From Pseudomonas bijieensis (GTDB taxonomy: Bacteria; Pseudomonadota; Gammaproteobacteria; Pseudomonadales; Pseudomonadaceae), in the NCBI RefSeq assembly GCF_013347965.1, contig NZ_CP048810.1:1364001-1428000 (forward strand): DNA of 64,000 bases, written 5' to 3'. Numbering within the stretch: position 1 is the first letter of the stretch; each line of letters begins with the position of its first letter. Shown in pieces: positions 1 to 8,440 of the stretch. Made by a program: the position numbers and the translations under genes. The notes under the pieces are model-generated. The model was not told the DNA's origin and did not search any database. It saw nothing but the letters and a program-made list of their open reading frames with translations.

Positions 1-880
1 CGTCGTACTCGATCTGGCCGACGCTGAACCGAATGTCGTATCCACGCTGCAACATCGCATTGCGCTCATCGAGGATTTCCTTGAGCCGCGCCATGATTGC
101 CGCGGTCTCGACATGGGAAGAACCGGTGAGCAACGCCACGAACTCATCACCGCCCAGGCGACCGATCACATCACTCTCGCGAAACGCGATACGCAGCACA
201 TCGGCGAAGGTTTTCAGCGCGCTGTCACCCTCCGCATGCCCATAACGGTCATTGATCGGCTTGAAGTCGTTGAGGTCGAAGTACAGCAGCGTCGCCGGGC
301 GCAACAAGCGATCACACACATTCAACGCATGCTGGGCCAACGTCCTGAAGCCGCGCCGATTGGACAGCAGCGTCAGTTCGTCCATGCTCGCCATCTGCAC
401 CGCGACCATTTCCTGCTCGGCCATGCGCGCCAGGTCGCGCAATAGTTCGCGTTCCTCATCATTGAGCTTGCGCGGCCGGGTGTCGAGCAGGCACAACGTG
501 CCGAGCTTGCTGCCATCCTCCAGCTCGAGCGGATGCCCGGCGTAGAAACGAATGCCAGGCGCGTCCGTGACCAGTGGGTTGTCGTGGAAGCGCTCGTCCT
601 GCTCCGCATCGCAGATCTCCAGGATCCGATCCTGCAGAATCGCATGCCCACAGAAGGAAATCTCCCGTGGGGTCTCGCTGATGTCCAAGCCGGCGCTGGA
701 TTTGAACCACTGCCGGTTGGCGTCTATCAGTGACACCAGCGCGATAGGCACGTCAAACAGACGGCGGGCAAGGCGGGTCAGGCGGTCAAACCGTTCTTCG
801 GGTGCGGTATCAAGCAGTTTGAGCGAGTGCAGATTCTTGAGGCGAGCGGCTTCGTCGTCCGGTTTGCGTGGCGCAAGCAT
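1..880 (-). CDS. GAF-GGDEF diguanylate cyclase, C-terminus beyond the window
   Basis: This is a predicted cytoplasmic sensor that would make cyclic di-GMP from two GTP. Reading leftward, residues about 20-155 form a GAF domain (LDTAPEERFDRLTRLA, then PIALVSLIDANRQW), and a GGDEF domain follows with an intact GGDEF active-site motif at about residues 243-247. About 293 residues are visible and the last part of the GGDEF domain lies off the left edge. I chose the ATG at 880 because GGAG sits six bases upstream; an in-frame ATG at 892 would add four residues. No transmembrane segment is seen. The domain assignment is secure, but the signal sensed by the GAF domain is unknown. Confidence 0.88.
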   Translation of the reverse strand, partial: MLAPRKPDDEAARLKNLHSLKLLDTAPEERFDRLTRLARRLFDVPIALVSLIDANRQWFKSSAGLDISETPREISFCGHAILQDRILEICDAEQDERFHDNPLVTDAPGIRFYAGHPLELEDGSKLGTLCLLDTRPRKLNDEERELLRDLARMAEQEMVAVQMASMDELTLLSNRRGFRTLAQHALNVCDRLLRPATLLYFDLNDFKPINDRYGHAEGDSALKTFADVLRIAFRESDVIGRLGGDEFVALLTGSSHVETAAIMARLKEILDERNAMLQRGYDIRFSVGQIEYD

Positions 881-1017
881 CGGGAACTCCATTGGCGGGA
901 CTTCATGAAGTCTAGTCCAGGACCCCTGCCGTTCAAATCGAACGGCTAAATCCAACGGGCATTTGTCGGCCAGGGCTAATACACTGCCACCCAGGTTCAA
1001 GACGAGGACGCCGACCG

Positions 1018-1842
1018 ATGAAGCACGCCCCCCACGACGCCGCCCCTCGCTTCTGGCGCGACGCGGCCCTGCCCTTCATCGAAGCCCGGGCCATCGACGA
1101 CGGGCGCAAGGTCTGCTATTCGCGCCATTCCCATGACCATTTTTCCATCGGCGCGATCACCGCCGGGCGCAGCACATACATTCACGAACAGTCGAATTTC
1201 CAGGTGGAGAGCGGCACGGTGGTGCTGATGAACCCCGGCGACGTCCATGCGTGCAATCCGATCGACGATCAGCCATGGTCCTACCTGATGCTGTACGTCG
1301 ACACCCAGTGGCTTCGGGACCTGCAGCGTCGTATCGGCTTTGACGAAAACCTGGATTTCCAGGGCTTCGCCACCACCCACAGTCGCGATGTGGAGCTGTT
1401 TGCCGCCTTGGGACGGCTGTATGAGCAATTGGTGGACGAGCAGCTCGACGCGACCAGCAAGCACGCCGCCGCCGAGGCGTTTTTCATTGACCTGCAACTA
1501 CGGCTCAACCCTGCCGGCCGCCCAGACCGGGGCAGCCATCCCGGCCTGATGCGTGCGGCACAGTTTATCCACGACCACTGCAGCGAAGCCTTGAAACTCG
1601 AGGACATCTGCATTGCCGCGCAACTGTCGCCGTCTTACCTGAGCCGAGCCTTCAAGCGCCATTACGGGATGACGCCCCACGCCTTCCTGGTCAACCGCCG
1701 GATCCAGTTCGCCCGACGCCAGTTGCGTGAAGGCAAGCTGATCGCTGACGTGGCGCTGGACAGCGGGTTTGCCGACCAGGCGCATTTCCAGCGCGCCTTC
1801 AAGCAACACCTGGCGGCTACGCCCGGCCAGTATCGCGGCTGA
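1018..1842 (+). CDS. AraC-family transcriptional regulator
   Basis: This 274-residue protein has the usual two-part build. The N-terminal part is a cupin-like ligand-binding domain (residues about 30-150, with HDHFSIGAITAG and MNPGDVHACNP), and the C-terminal part is a double helix-turn-helix AraC domain (about 175-274, with LEDICIAAQLSPSYLSRAFK and FADQAHFQRAFK). It meets the LysE-type exporter tail to tail with a 23-base gap. AraC-cupin regulators often control a neighbouring LysE amino-acid exporter, so it probably regulates that gene, but this is inferred from position only. The ATG at 1018 follows a GAGG about ten bases upstream. Confidence 0.9.
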   Translation: MKHAPHDAAPRFWRDAALPFIEARAIDDGRKVCYSRHSHDHFSIGAITAGRSTYIHEQSNFQVESGTVVLMNPGDVHACNPIDDQPWSYLMLYVDTQWLRDLQRRIGFDENLDFQGFATTHSRDVELFAALGRLYEQLVDEQLDATSKHAAAEAFFIDLQLRLNPAGRPDRGSHPGLMRAAQFIHDHCSEALKLEDICIAAQLSPSYLSRAFKRHYGMTPHAFLVNRRIQFARRQLREGKLIADVALDSGFADQAHFQRAFKQHLAATPGQYRG

Positions 1843-1865
1843 ATCACACTTGCGTTCGGCCCCAC

Positions 1866-2453
1866 TCAAGGCAACAACAGATACACCGCACTGGCCACCA
1901 ACAACACCGCCATCGCCCGGTTGAACAGACGCATGGTCGCCGGGTTACCCAGCCAGGTGCGCAGAAAACTCCCGGCGTAGGCCCAGCAGCCCACCGAGAC
2001 GTAGCAGATCACCAGGTAGATCGCCGCAAACTGCCACACCAGCCGCGCCTCGCCATCGGCCACGAATGCCCCCATCCCCGCCACGCAGGCCAGCCACGCC
2101 TTGGGGTTGAGCCATTGCATCAGCGCGCCATAGAACATCGAAGGCGCCCGCCCATCCTCTTCGTCGCCCAGGTGCCCGTTATCCATCGCCAGTTTCCAGG
2201 CCATGAACAATAGAAACCCCACGCCGCCCAGTTGCACCACCCGCGTGAGCCCAGGCCAGCGTTGCAGCACTTCATGCAACCCCAGCCCCATCAGTACCAG
2301 CAGCAAGACAAAGCCCAGGGTCGCACCGCCCACATGGCGCAAGGTGGCGCGAAACCCGTACCGCGCCCCGGAGCTGAGGGCCACGATGTTGACCGGTCCC
2401 GGCGTGATGGAGGCGACCAGGGCAAACGCCGCCATGGAAAATATCAGACTCAT
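1866..2453 (-). CDS. LysE/RhtB-family amino-acid exporter
   Basis: This 195-residue inner-membrane protein is the usual length for the LysE/RhtB family and has about six hydrophobic segments. The family signature near the N-terminus is present (SITPGPVNIVALSSGARYG), with a glycine-rich helix after it (RHVGGATLGF). Members export amino acids or their analogues by proton antiport; the substrate here cannot be told from sequence. The start at 2453 is the only sensible one, with GAAGG upstream. Its convergent neighbour is an AraC regulator that may control it. Confidence 0.88.
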   Translation of the reverse strand: MSLIFSMAAFALVASITPGPVNIVALSSGARYGFRATLRHVGGATLGFVLLLVLMGLGLHEVLQRWPGLTRVVQLGGVGFLLFMAWKLAMDNGHLGDEEDGRAPSMFYGALMQWLNPKAWLACVAGMGAFVADGEARLVWQFAAIYLVICYVSVGCWAYAGSFLRTWLGNPATMRLFNRAMAVLLVASAVYLLLP

Positions 2454-2560
2454 CGCATACCTTCTTTCATGTCTGTGAGGTGGCGATCAGGGTAAGTGGC
2501 CCGTTACGGCGGGTATTGAAGAAAACTGCCTAATGAGGAAAAAGCAAAACCCTCGCCCAC

Positions 2561-2597
2561 AAAAAAGCCGCGACACCTCGATCAGGCATCGCGGCTT
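2561..2597 (-). terminator. Rho-independent terminator of the glycine-rich gene
   Basis: On the minus strand AAGCCGCGA pairs with TCGCGGCTT across a 15-base loop and is followed by a run of T. It begins about ten bases after the stop codon of the glycine-rich gene, the expected place. Confidence 0.8.
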
Positions 2598-2607
2598 GTT
2601 CAGGCGA

Positions 2608-3108
2608 TCAGCGATCGTTCTTGGTCGAAGAGCTGGTCGCGTTGGTCAGGCCCTTGGTGTTATGGGTCCCCGGCGTCGCGGTGGAAATCGCCGAAGCCTT
2701 GGTCAGGCCGCGCGTATCACGGTCCTTGGCGATGCTCGAAGTCAGCGAAGCCTTGCTGGTACGGTCAGTGCGGGTGGTGCCTGTGTGTTTGCCGCTCAGG
2801 CCATGATCGCGGGTGCGAGTGCCGGCGTGGTCGCTGGCCAATCCTTTGCCAAGGCCGCTGGAGTCGCCGGACTTGTCGTGGCCCTGGCCACCACCGATAC
2901 CGCCGCCAATGCCACCGCCGTGGCCACCGCCATTGCCGCCACCGTTTCCTCCACCATTACCGCCACCATTACCGCCACCACCACCGTTACCACCGCCTGC
3001 GGCGTAGCTCGAACCGATAGGCGACAGGTCGGCAGGCAGCAAGGCCGAGGCACCCAGCGCCAAGGCACAGACAGCAACGGCAATGAGGGATTTCTTATGT
3101 TTGGACAT
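2608..3108 (-). CDS. Exported glycine-rich low-complexity protein
   Basis: This 166-residue protein begins with a lysine-rich n-region and a hydrophobic stretch (MSKHKKSLIAVAVCALALGA), a typical Sec signal peptide probably cut near SSYAA. The mature protein opens with about ten imperfect four-residue units of the GGGN/GGGH/GGGI/GGGQ type, then a Ser/Thr/Lys-rich tail. I chose the ATG at 3108 because CGGAG lies six bases upstream; the frame stays open to 3132 but without a ribosome site. No enzymatic domain is seen. Its function is unknown; a flexible envelope or secreted protein is the most that can be said. A terminator follows it. Confidence 0.75.
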   Translation of the reverse strand: MSKHKKSLIAVAVCALALGASALLPADLSPIGSSYAAGGGNGGGGGNGGGNGGGNGGGNGGGHGGGIGGGIGGGQGHDKSGDSSGLGKGLASDHAGTRTRDHGLSGKHTGTTRTDRTSKASLTSSIAKDRDTRGLTKASAISTATPGTHNTKGLTNATSSSTKNDR

Positions 3109-3135
3109 GATGTCTCCGAAAGACAAAAACAACGG

Positions 3136-3162
3136 TTGAACCCTTAAGACTCAGAGGTTCAA
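3136..3162. other. Inverted repeat TTGAACC/GGTTCAA in the divergent region before ada
   Basis: TTGAACC and GGTTCAA form a seven-base-pair stem with a 13-base loop and are followed on the plus strand by TTTTTGTT. It lies between the divergent starts of the glycine-rich gene and ada. It could be a weak terminator or an operator; the sequence alone does not decide. Confidence 0.35.
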
Positions 3163-3253
3163 TTTTTGTTCGTGAGCATCCGACCAAGTGCGCGGGGAAT
3201 TCACTGTCGATTTTTCGGTGGAGTCATGGCGGGCACGGTTCTATGCTCGGCCC

Positions 3254-4336
3254 ATGAACCTACAAGACTCGCTGCTCCCGCCCCATGCCGAGATGGTCCG
3301 CGCCATGCTCGAACGCGACACCGCCTACGAGGGGGTGTTCTTCACCGCGGTCAAGACCACCGGCATTTTCTGTCGCCCCAGTTGCACGGCGCGCAAGCCG
3401 AAACCGGAGAACGTCGAGTTCTTCGCCCATGCCGATGAAGCCCTGTCGGCCGGCTACCGGGCCTGCCTGCGTTGCAAGCCACTGGACGCCGCGGCCATCG
3501 CGCCGGACTGGATCCAGGCCCTGCTCAAGGCTGTAGACGCCGAGCCAGACCTGCGCTGGACCGACGCCCTGCTGCTGGAGCAAGGCATTGAACCGCTGAA
3601 ATTGCGCCGCTGGTTCAAGCAACATTTCGGCATGACCTTCCACGCCTACCTGCGCACCCGCCGCCTGGGCATTGCCCTGGGCGGCATCAAGGAAGGCACC
3701 TCCATCGACAATGCCGCGTTCGATTCCGGTTATGAGTCATTGAGCGGTTTTCGTGACGCCTTCGTGAAATCCTTTCATATCACACCGGGTCGCGCGGCCC
3801 TCAGCGAACCCTTGCTGTTCACCCGCCTGACCACACCGTTAGGCCCCATGCTGGCCATGGCCGAACGACGGGGCCTGGTGCTGCTGGAATTCCTCGACCG
3901 CCCGGCCCTGACCAAGGAGTTGGAAGAGCTGCAACAACGCTACGGCTACACCGTTGCGCCGGGCCACAACGCGCATTTGCAACAGATCGAAACCGAACTG
4001 GCCGAGTATTTCGCCGGCAAGCTCACGGTATTCAAGGTCCCGTTGCACATGCCCGGCAGCGCCTTCGCCGTACGGGTCTGGGCTGAACTGCAAAAGATTC
4101 CCTACGGCGAAACCCGCAGCTATGGCGCTATCGCCACAGCCCTGGGCAGCCCTGGCGCCAGCCGCGCCGTGGGTCTGGCCAACGGGCAGAATCGCCTGGC
4201 CATCGTCATCCCCTGCCATCGGGTGATCGGGGCGGATGGCTCGTTGACCGGCTACGGTGGCGGACAACCGCGCAAGGCGTTTCTGCTGCGGCTGGAAAAA
4301 GCCGCCGTGCAGGTTTCGCTGCCCCTGGCATTTTGA
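3254..4336 (+). CDS. ada: Ada: adaptive-response regulator and DNA methyltransferase
   Basis: Ada repairs methylphosphotriesters and O6-methylguanine by irreversible transfer to its own cysteines and then activates the adaptive response. This 360-residue protein has all parts in order: an N-terminal zinc domain with four cysteines (C40 and C44 in FCRPSC, C71 and C74 in ACLRC), an AraC-type DNA-binding domain at about 85-185, and a methyltransferase domain with the PCHRV active site at C321. I chose the ATG at 3254 because homology-like sequence starts there; a GTG at 3188 would add a 22-residue arginine-rich extension of promoter-like sequence. The alkA-like gene begins 23 bases downstream, so the two form an alkylation-repair operon. 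Confidence 0.96.
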   Translation: MNLQDSLLPPHAEMVRAMLERDTAYEGVFFTAVKTTGIFCRPSCTARKPKPENVEFFAHADEALSAGYRACLRCKPLDAAAIAPDWIQALLKAVDAEPDLRWTDALLLEQGIEPLKLRRWFKQHFGMTFHAYLRTRRLGIALGGIKEGTSIDNAAFDSGYESLSGFRDAFVKSFHITPGRAALSEPLLFTRLTTPLGPMLAMAERRGLVLLEFLDRPALTKELEELQQRYGYTVAPGHNAHLQQIETELAEYFAGKLTVFKVPLHMPGSAFAVRVWAELQKIPYGETRSYGAIATALGSPGASRAVGLANGQNRLAIVIPCHRVIGADGSLTGYGGGQPRKAFLLRLEKAAVQVSLPLAF

Positions 4337-4359
4337 GCGCTCCGGAGTAAGAACACCTG

Positions 4360-4974
4360 ATGCCTGTGCCCTACCACGACGCCAGTATCTTCCTGGCAGG
4401 CCTCGACGAAGACTGGTGCCGTCATGTCGAGGCGATCGGCCCTTGTCTGCTGCTGCCCAAGCCAGCCCGCGAACCCTATGAAGCCCTGGTGCGGGCGATT
4501 GCCTACCAGCAGTTGCACGCCAAGGCCGGCGATGCGATTCTGCGGCGGTTGCTGGCGTTGTTCCCGGCGCAGACCTTCCCCAGGCCCGGGCAGATCCTGG
4601 CGACAGACGTTATGCAGTTGCGCAGCTGTGGTTTTTCCGCCAGCAAGATCGCGACCATCCAGGGCATCGCCCAAGCGGCCCTGGACGGGGTGGTGCCGGA
4701 TTACGCCACCGCACGGGCGATGGAAGACGAAGCGTTGATCGAGCGCCTGGTCAGCTTGCGCGGCGTCGGGCGCTGGACCGTGGAAATGCTACTGATCTAC
4801 AGCCTGGAACGACCCGACATCCTGCCGGCCGATGACTTCGGCGTACGCGAAGGTTATCGCCGACTAAAAGGGTTGGAGCAACAGCCCAGCCGCAAGCAAA
4901 TGATTGAGATCGGGCGGGCATGGAGCCCTTATCGGACGGCAGCGGCGTGGTATTTGTGGCGGGTGCCCAGGTAA
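4360..4974 (+). CDS. alkA: DNA-3-methyladenine glycosylase II (AlkA type)
   Basis: This 204-residue protein removes alkylated purines from DNA by cutting the glycosidic bond. It has the HhH-GPD core: LRGVGRWTVEM is the helix-hairpin-helix, and PADDFGV carries the catalytic aspartate (residue 158 or 159). It is shorter than E. coli AlkA because it lacks the extra N-terminal beta domain, a common short form in Pseudomonas. It follows ada by 23 bases and has its own GGAG site, so co-expression with ada in response to alkylation is likely. Confidence 0.92.
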   Translation: MPVPYHDASIFLAGLDEDWCRHVEAIGPCLLLPKPAREPYEALVRAIAYQQLHAKAGDAILRRLLALFPAQTFPRPGQILATDVMQLRSCGFSASKIATIQGIAQAALDGVVPDYATARAMEDEALIERLVSLRGVGRWTVEMLLIYSLERPDILPADDFGVREGYRRLKGLEQQPSRKQMIEIGRAWSPYRTAAAWYLWRVPR

Positions 4975-4990
4975 TGTTGGCTGTACCGAC

Positions 4991-5088
4991 GCCTTCGCGA
5001 GCAAGCCCGCTCCCACACTGACCGAGAGCGGGCAGAACATTTGCGACCGACACAAACTCCCTGTGGGAGCGGGCTTGCTCGCGAAGGC
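4991..5088. repeat. REP doublet, GCGGGCTTGCTCGC type
   Basis: Two inverted 27-base copies (4991-5017 and 5062-5088) are each internally palindromic. The arms read GCCTTCGCGAGCAAGC and the reverse. It fills the gap after alkA. Confidence 0.9.
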
Positions 5089-5175
5089 GGTCGCAGGGTC
5101 ACTCTCAATTCAACGATCAAGACACCGACCGTCTAGGCTGTCCTGAGTCATTCCAATCCCCAATTGGAGGTTCCC

Positions 5176-5664
5176 ATGCAGCTAGAAGGTTCCTGTCACT
5201 GCGGCGCGGTGTCGTTCACCCTCGACAGCGCTCATCCCTACCCCTACCAGCGCTGCTACTGCTCGATCTGTCGCAAGACCCAGGGTGGCGGCGGTTTTGC
5301 GATCAATCTGGGGGGCGATGCCCGAAGCCTGAAGGTGCGCGGGCGCAAGCACATCTCGATCTATCATGCGCGGCTCAAGGACGACGGCGATAAACGCGCC
5401 CACCGCAGCAGTGCCGAACGGCATTTCTGTGCCCTGTGCGGTTCGGGGCTCTGGCTATTCAGCCCTGAATGGCCGGAACTGGTTCACCCCTTTGCCTCAG
5501 CCATCGACACGCCATTGCCGGTGCCGCCGGAGCACACCCACCTGATGCTCGGCTCCAAGGCGCCATGGGTGGAAGTCGAGGCGCATCCTGGCGATCAGCG
5601 GTTCGAGGTCTACCCCAAGGAGTCGATTGCCCACTGGCATGAGCGCCTGGGACTGACCGGTTAA
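5176..5664 (+). CDS. GFA/CENP-V family zinc protein
   Basis: This 162-residue soluble protein has the Mss4-like fold of the GFA family (glutathione-dependent formaldehyde-activating enzyme and CENP-V relatives). The zinc cysteines are visible as CHCG near the N-terminus, CYCSICRKTQGG at about residue 30, and CALCGSG at about residue 86. I chose the ATG at 5176 because GGAGG lies six bases upstream; the in-frame TTG at 5164 overlaps that site. Few members of this family have a proven reaction, and real formaldehyde activation is doubtful for most. It stands alone between REP elements. Confidence 0.85.
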   Translation: MQLEGSCHCGAVSFTLDSAHPYPYQRCYCSICRKTQGGGGFAINLGGDARSLKVRGRKHISIYHARLKDDGDKRAHRSSAERHFCALCGSGLWLFSPEWPELVHPFASAIDTPLPVPPEHTHLMLGSKAPWVEVEAHPGDQRFEVYPKESIAHWHERLGLTG

Positions 5665-5687
5665 GAGGCAGAGCTGCAAACGGCCCT

Positions 5688-5780
5688 ATCGCGAGCAGGC
5701 TCGCTCCCACATTTGATCTTCAGTGCTCACAAATAGCGTGTACACAGAAAATCCCTTGTGGGAGCGAGCCTGCTCGCGAT
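5688..5780. repeat. REP doublet, GCGAGCCTGCTCGC type
   Basis: Two inverted 24-base copies at 5688-5711 and 5757-5780 flank a 45-base spacer. The element sits between convergent genes. Confidence 0.9.
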
Positions 5781-5804
5781 GGCGTCAGCCCAGGTAACCC
5801 GGCA

Positions 5805-6410
5805 CTACAAAGTCGGCACACCACTGTGGAACCGAAACTCCACATCCGGTGACTCGATCAACTCCCGCTCGGCGTCGCGGACCTTGTCGATCACTTGGGC
5901 AATGTCCTTGGCGTCGCCATACTGGTAAGCCAGTTTCAGATAACCCTGGAAATGCCGGGCTTCACTTTTCAGCAAGCCGAAATAGAACTTGCCCAGTTCC
6001 TCGTCCAGGTGCGGCACCAAGGCCTCGAAACGCTCGCAGCTACGGGCCTCGATGAAGGCGCCAACCACCAGGGTGTCCACCAGCTTGACCGGTTCGTGGC
6101 TGCGTACCACCTTGCGCAGCCCCGAGGCGTAACGCCCGGCGGAGAGCTGGCGCAAGCCAATCTTGCGCTTTTTCATCAGGCGCATGACCTGCTCGTGGTG
6201 CACCAGCTCTTCCCGGGCCAGGCGCGACATCAGGTTGATCAGGTCGACATGGGAGTGGTACTTGGCGATCAGGCTCAGGGCGGTACTGGCGGCCTTGAAC
6301 TCGCAGTTCTTGTGGTCGATCAGCAACGTTTCCTGGTCGGCCAGCGCGGCCTGGACCCAGGCATCGGGGGTGCGGCAGCCGAGGAATTCGTGAATTTCGG
6401 GAAGATTCAT
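5805..6410 (-). CDS. miaE: tRNA-(ms2io6A)-hydroxylase MiaE
   Basis: MiaE is a diiron monooxygenase that hydroxylates the isopentenyl group of 2-methylthio-N6-isopentenyladenosine at position 37 of tRNAs reading UNN codons. The 201-residue protein is a ferritin-like helical bundle with two iron-binding ExxH-type motifs (EELVHHEQ and SEARHFQ) and the conserved N-terminal segment LLIDHKNCEFKAASTAL. I prefer the ATG at 6410; a GTG at 6419 would add three residues. It is divergent from the Usp gene. Length and motifs match the family well. Confidence 0.93.
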   Translation of the reverse strand: MNLPEIHEFLGCRTPDAWVQAALADQETLLIDHKNCEFKAASTALSLIAKYHSHVDLINLMSRLAREELVHHEQVMRLMKKRKIGLRQLSAGRYASGLRKVVRSHEPVKLVDTLVVGAFIEARSCERFEALVPHLDEELGKFYFGLLKSEARHFQGYLKLAYQYGDAKDIAQVIDKVRDAERELIESPDVEFRFHSGVPTL

Positions 6411-6588
6411 GGGGCTCACGGGAAAAGGTAGTCGAGCGAAGGGCGCCGATTATACCGGCCTGCCCCCAGACCACCAGCCACCGCCGTTGATATGCGTCAA
6501 GTCGACGACTCACCCAGAGCAACTAGACTGTTCAACAATAACTACAGTTGAGCAACGCCAGCCTTTTCATTGCAGGAGAACGCCGATC

Positions 6589-7452
6589 ATGCAAGCCATT
6601 CGCAGCATCCTGGTGGTCATTGAGCCCGAACATTCGGAAAGCCTGGCGCTCAAGCGCGCCAAACTGATCGCCGGAGTGACCCAGGCCCACCTGCACCTGC
6701 TGGTGTGTGACAAAAAGCATGACCATGCCGGCATGCTTAGCGTGCTGAAGGCCGCGCTATTGGCGGACGGCTACAGTGTCACCACCGAACAGGCCTGGAA
6801 CGAAAGTCTCTACGAGACCATCATCGACGTGCAGCAGGCCGAAGGTTGCGGGCTGGTGATCAAGCAGCACTTCCCCGACAGCCCGCTGAAAAAAGCCCTG
6901 CTGACCCCGGCAGACTGGAAGCTGCTGCGCCACTGCCCGACCCCGGTGCTACTGGTGAAAACCGCCGGTTCCTGGAAAGACAAGGTGATCCTGGCGGCCG
7001 TCGATGTCGGCAATGCCGATGGCGAGCACCGCCATTTGCATAACACCATCATCGATCACGGCTATGACATTGCCCTGCTGGCCAAGGCGCACCTGCATGT
7101 GATCAGTGCCCACCCGACGCCGATGCTTTCGTCCGCCGACCCGACGTTCCAACTCAAGGAAACCATCGAGGCCAAGTACCGCGAACAATGCCGCGCGTTC
7201 CAGGCTGAGTTCGACATCGACGACCAGCATTTGCACATCGAAGAAGGCCCGGCGGACGTCTTGATTCCCTACATGGCGCGCAAGCTGCAGGCGGCGGTGA
7301 CGGTGATAGGCACCGTGGCCCGCTCGGGGTTGTCCGGGGTCCTGATTGGCAACACCGCCGAAGCCGTGCTCGATACGCTGGAAAGCGATGTGCTGGTGCT
7401 CAAGCCCCAGGAAGTCGAGGATCATCTGGTGGAGTTGGCGACCAAGGATTGA
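6589..7452 (+). CDS. uspE: Tandem universal stress protein (UspE-like)
   Basis: This 287-residue cytoplasmic protein contains two Usp domains. The first (about 1-135) starts SILVVIEPEHSES and ends TPVLLVK. The second (about 150-280) carries the nucleotide-binding style G-x2-G-x9-G-S/N signature in the region VIGTVARSGLSGVLIGNTAEAV. Two-domain proteins of this length correspond to E. coli UspE, which is involved in stress survival and aggregation. The ATG at 6589 has AGGAGA nine bases upstream. The frame stays open to 6409, but that part has no start signal and lies in the miaE promoter region. Confidence 0.88.
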   Translation: MQAIRSILVVIEPEHSESLALKRAKLIAGVTQAHLHLLVCDKKHDHAGMLSVLKAALLADGYSVTTEQAWNESLYETIIDVQQAEGCGLVIKQHFPDSPLKKALLTPADWKLLRHCPTPVLLVKTAGSWKDKVILAAVDVGNADGEHRHLHNTIIDHGYDIALLAKAHLHVISAHPTPMLSSADPTFQLKETIEAKYREQCRAFQAEFDIDDQHLHIEEGPADVLIPYMARKLQAAVTVIGTVARSGLSGVLIGNTAEAVLDTLESDVLVLKPQEVEDHLVELATKD

Positions 7453-7475
7453 GGTTTTGTATCCTCAAGATCGCC

Positions 7476-7550
7476 ATCGCGAGCAAGCTCGCTCCCACAC
7501 TGGCCCCAGGAAACCCACAAATCCCCTGTGGGAGCGAGCTTGCTCGCGAT
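7476..7550. repeat. REP doublet, GCGAGCTTGCTCGC type
   Basis: Two inverted 24-base copies at 7476-7499 and 7527-7550 lie between the convergent Usp and DUF1289 genes. Confidence 0.9.
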
Positions 7551-7561
7551 GCCTTTAAAGC

Positions 7562-8032
7562 TCAGCCGCCGATCGCATCCTTCAGGAACCCCGGTGCGAT
7601 ATAACGCTGGTAATGGGCTTCGGACAGGAGGAAGAATTCCCGATCAATGGCATCGCGCAGGTCCGGCAGTTCCCAGTCGCGGAACTCCGGCATCAGCACC
7701 ATGCCATAGGCCTCCAGGTTGTTGATCACCCGCGCGCCCCGGGCGATCAACTGATAGGCCCAGCAATACTCCGACTGATGCGGCACGAAGCGGATCTTGC
7801 GCGATTCCAGTTGCTGGCGCAGCAATCCTGGGTCGAAAACCTCCAACTTGGCCACCATCACCTGCACCAGCAGTTGCTCCAGGCGCATCCACACCGCGCG
7901 TTTCTCCTCCTCGTTGTAGCCGTTCCAGTGAATCACTTCATGGTGGAACCGCTTGCAGCCACGGCACACCAGGTCACCGTAGACAGTGGAGCAAAGGCCG
8001 ACGCAGGGGGTCTTGATGAGCTGGTTGGGCAT
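7562..8032 (-). CDS. DUF1289 cysteine-motif protein with C-terminal extension
   Basis: This 156-residue protein begins with a DUF1289 domain recognised by its cysteine spacing (PCVGLC then CRGCKRF) and the helical segment NEEEKRAVWMRL. Simple DUF1289 proteins have only 60-80 residues; this one carries a further 90 residues of unknown function (LESRKIRFVPHQSEYCWAY and onward). The cysteines suggest a small metal or iron-sulfur site, but the function of the family is unknown. The frame could begin at a TTG at 8050; I prefer the ATG at 8032, although no strong ribosome site is visible for either. Confidence 0.75.
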   Translation of the reverse strand: MPNQLIKTPCVGLCSTVYGDLVCRGCKRFHHEVIHWNGYNEEEKRAVWMRLEQLLVQVMVAKLEVFDPGLLRQQLESRKIRFVPHQSEYCWAYQLIARGARVINNLEAYGMVLMPEFRDWELPDLRDAIDREFFLLSEAHYQRYIAPGFLKDAIGG

Positions 8033-8178
8033 AAGGAAAAGCACACGCAAAAGCAGGACAGGCCGGCATGTTAGCCCTTTGTCTAAGATTGATCACCCCT
8101 CAAACTTCCAGGCCCAACTTACCTTTAATTTTTTTTTCCCGTAGAATCAGCCAGCCTTTTAAGGCGCCAATGTCCGTT

Positions 8179-8318
8179 AGAAGCTGTTTTCAAAGCGTCA
8201 CGAGCACAGTCGTTCCTTCAGAGCGGTGTTGGCGAAGGGTCTTTCCAGCGGGGAAAGCCCAACGCCAACCCTCATCAGCTCCCCGTTCTGCAGGCGTAAA
8301 ACTTTGAAAGCAGCTTCT
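8179..8318 (+). promoter_or_regulatory. Highly structured leader upstream of acnB
   Basis: A 17-base arm at 8179-8195 (AGAAGCTGTTTTCAAAG) pairs with 8302-8318 with one mismatch (a G-U pair in RNA). Enclosed by it is a second long hairpin at 8228-8269: GTTGGCG pairs with CGCCAAC, then an AA/AA internal loop, then GGG-CTTTCC pairs with GGAAAG-CCC with one bulged T. The element ends about 120 bases before the acnB start. It may be a cis-acting RNA of acnB or a transposed palindromic element; I do not recognise it as a named riboswitch. Confidence 0.55.
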
Positions 8319-8440
8319 GTGAGGAACTTACGGAAACTCTGGCGTGGTGGCTCAAAAAGCCTCCGACGCGCATGAGTACCGTGGGTTTCTGGATGAGCGT
8401 CCCGGACACCCATTTGGGACCACTGATGAGGGTAATAACT

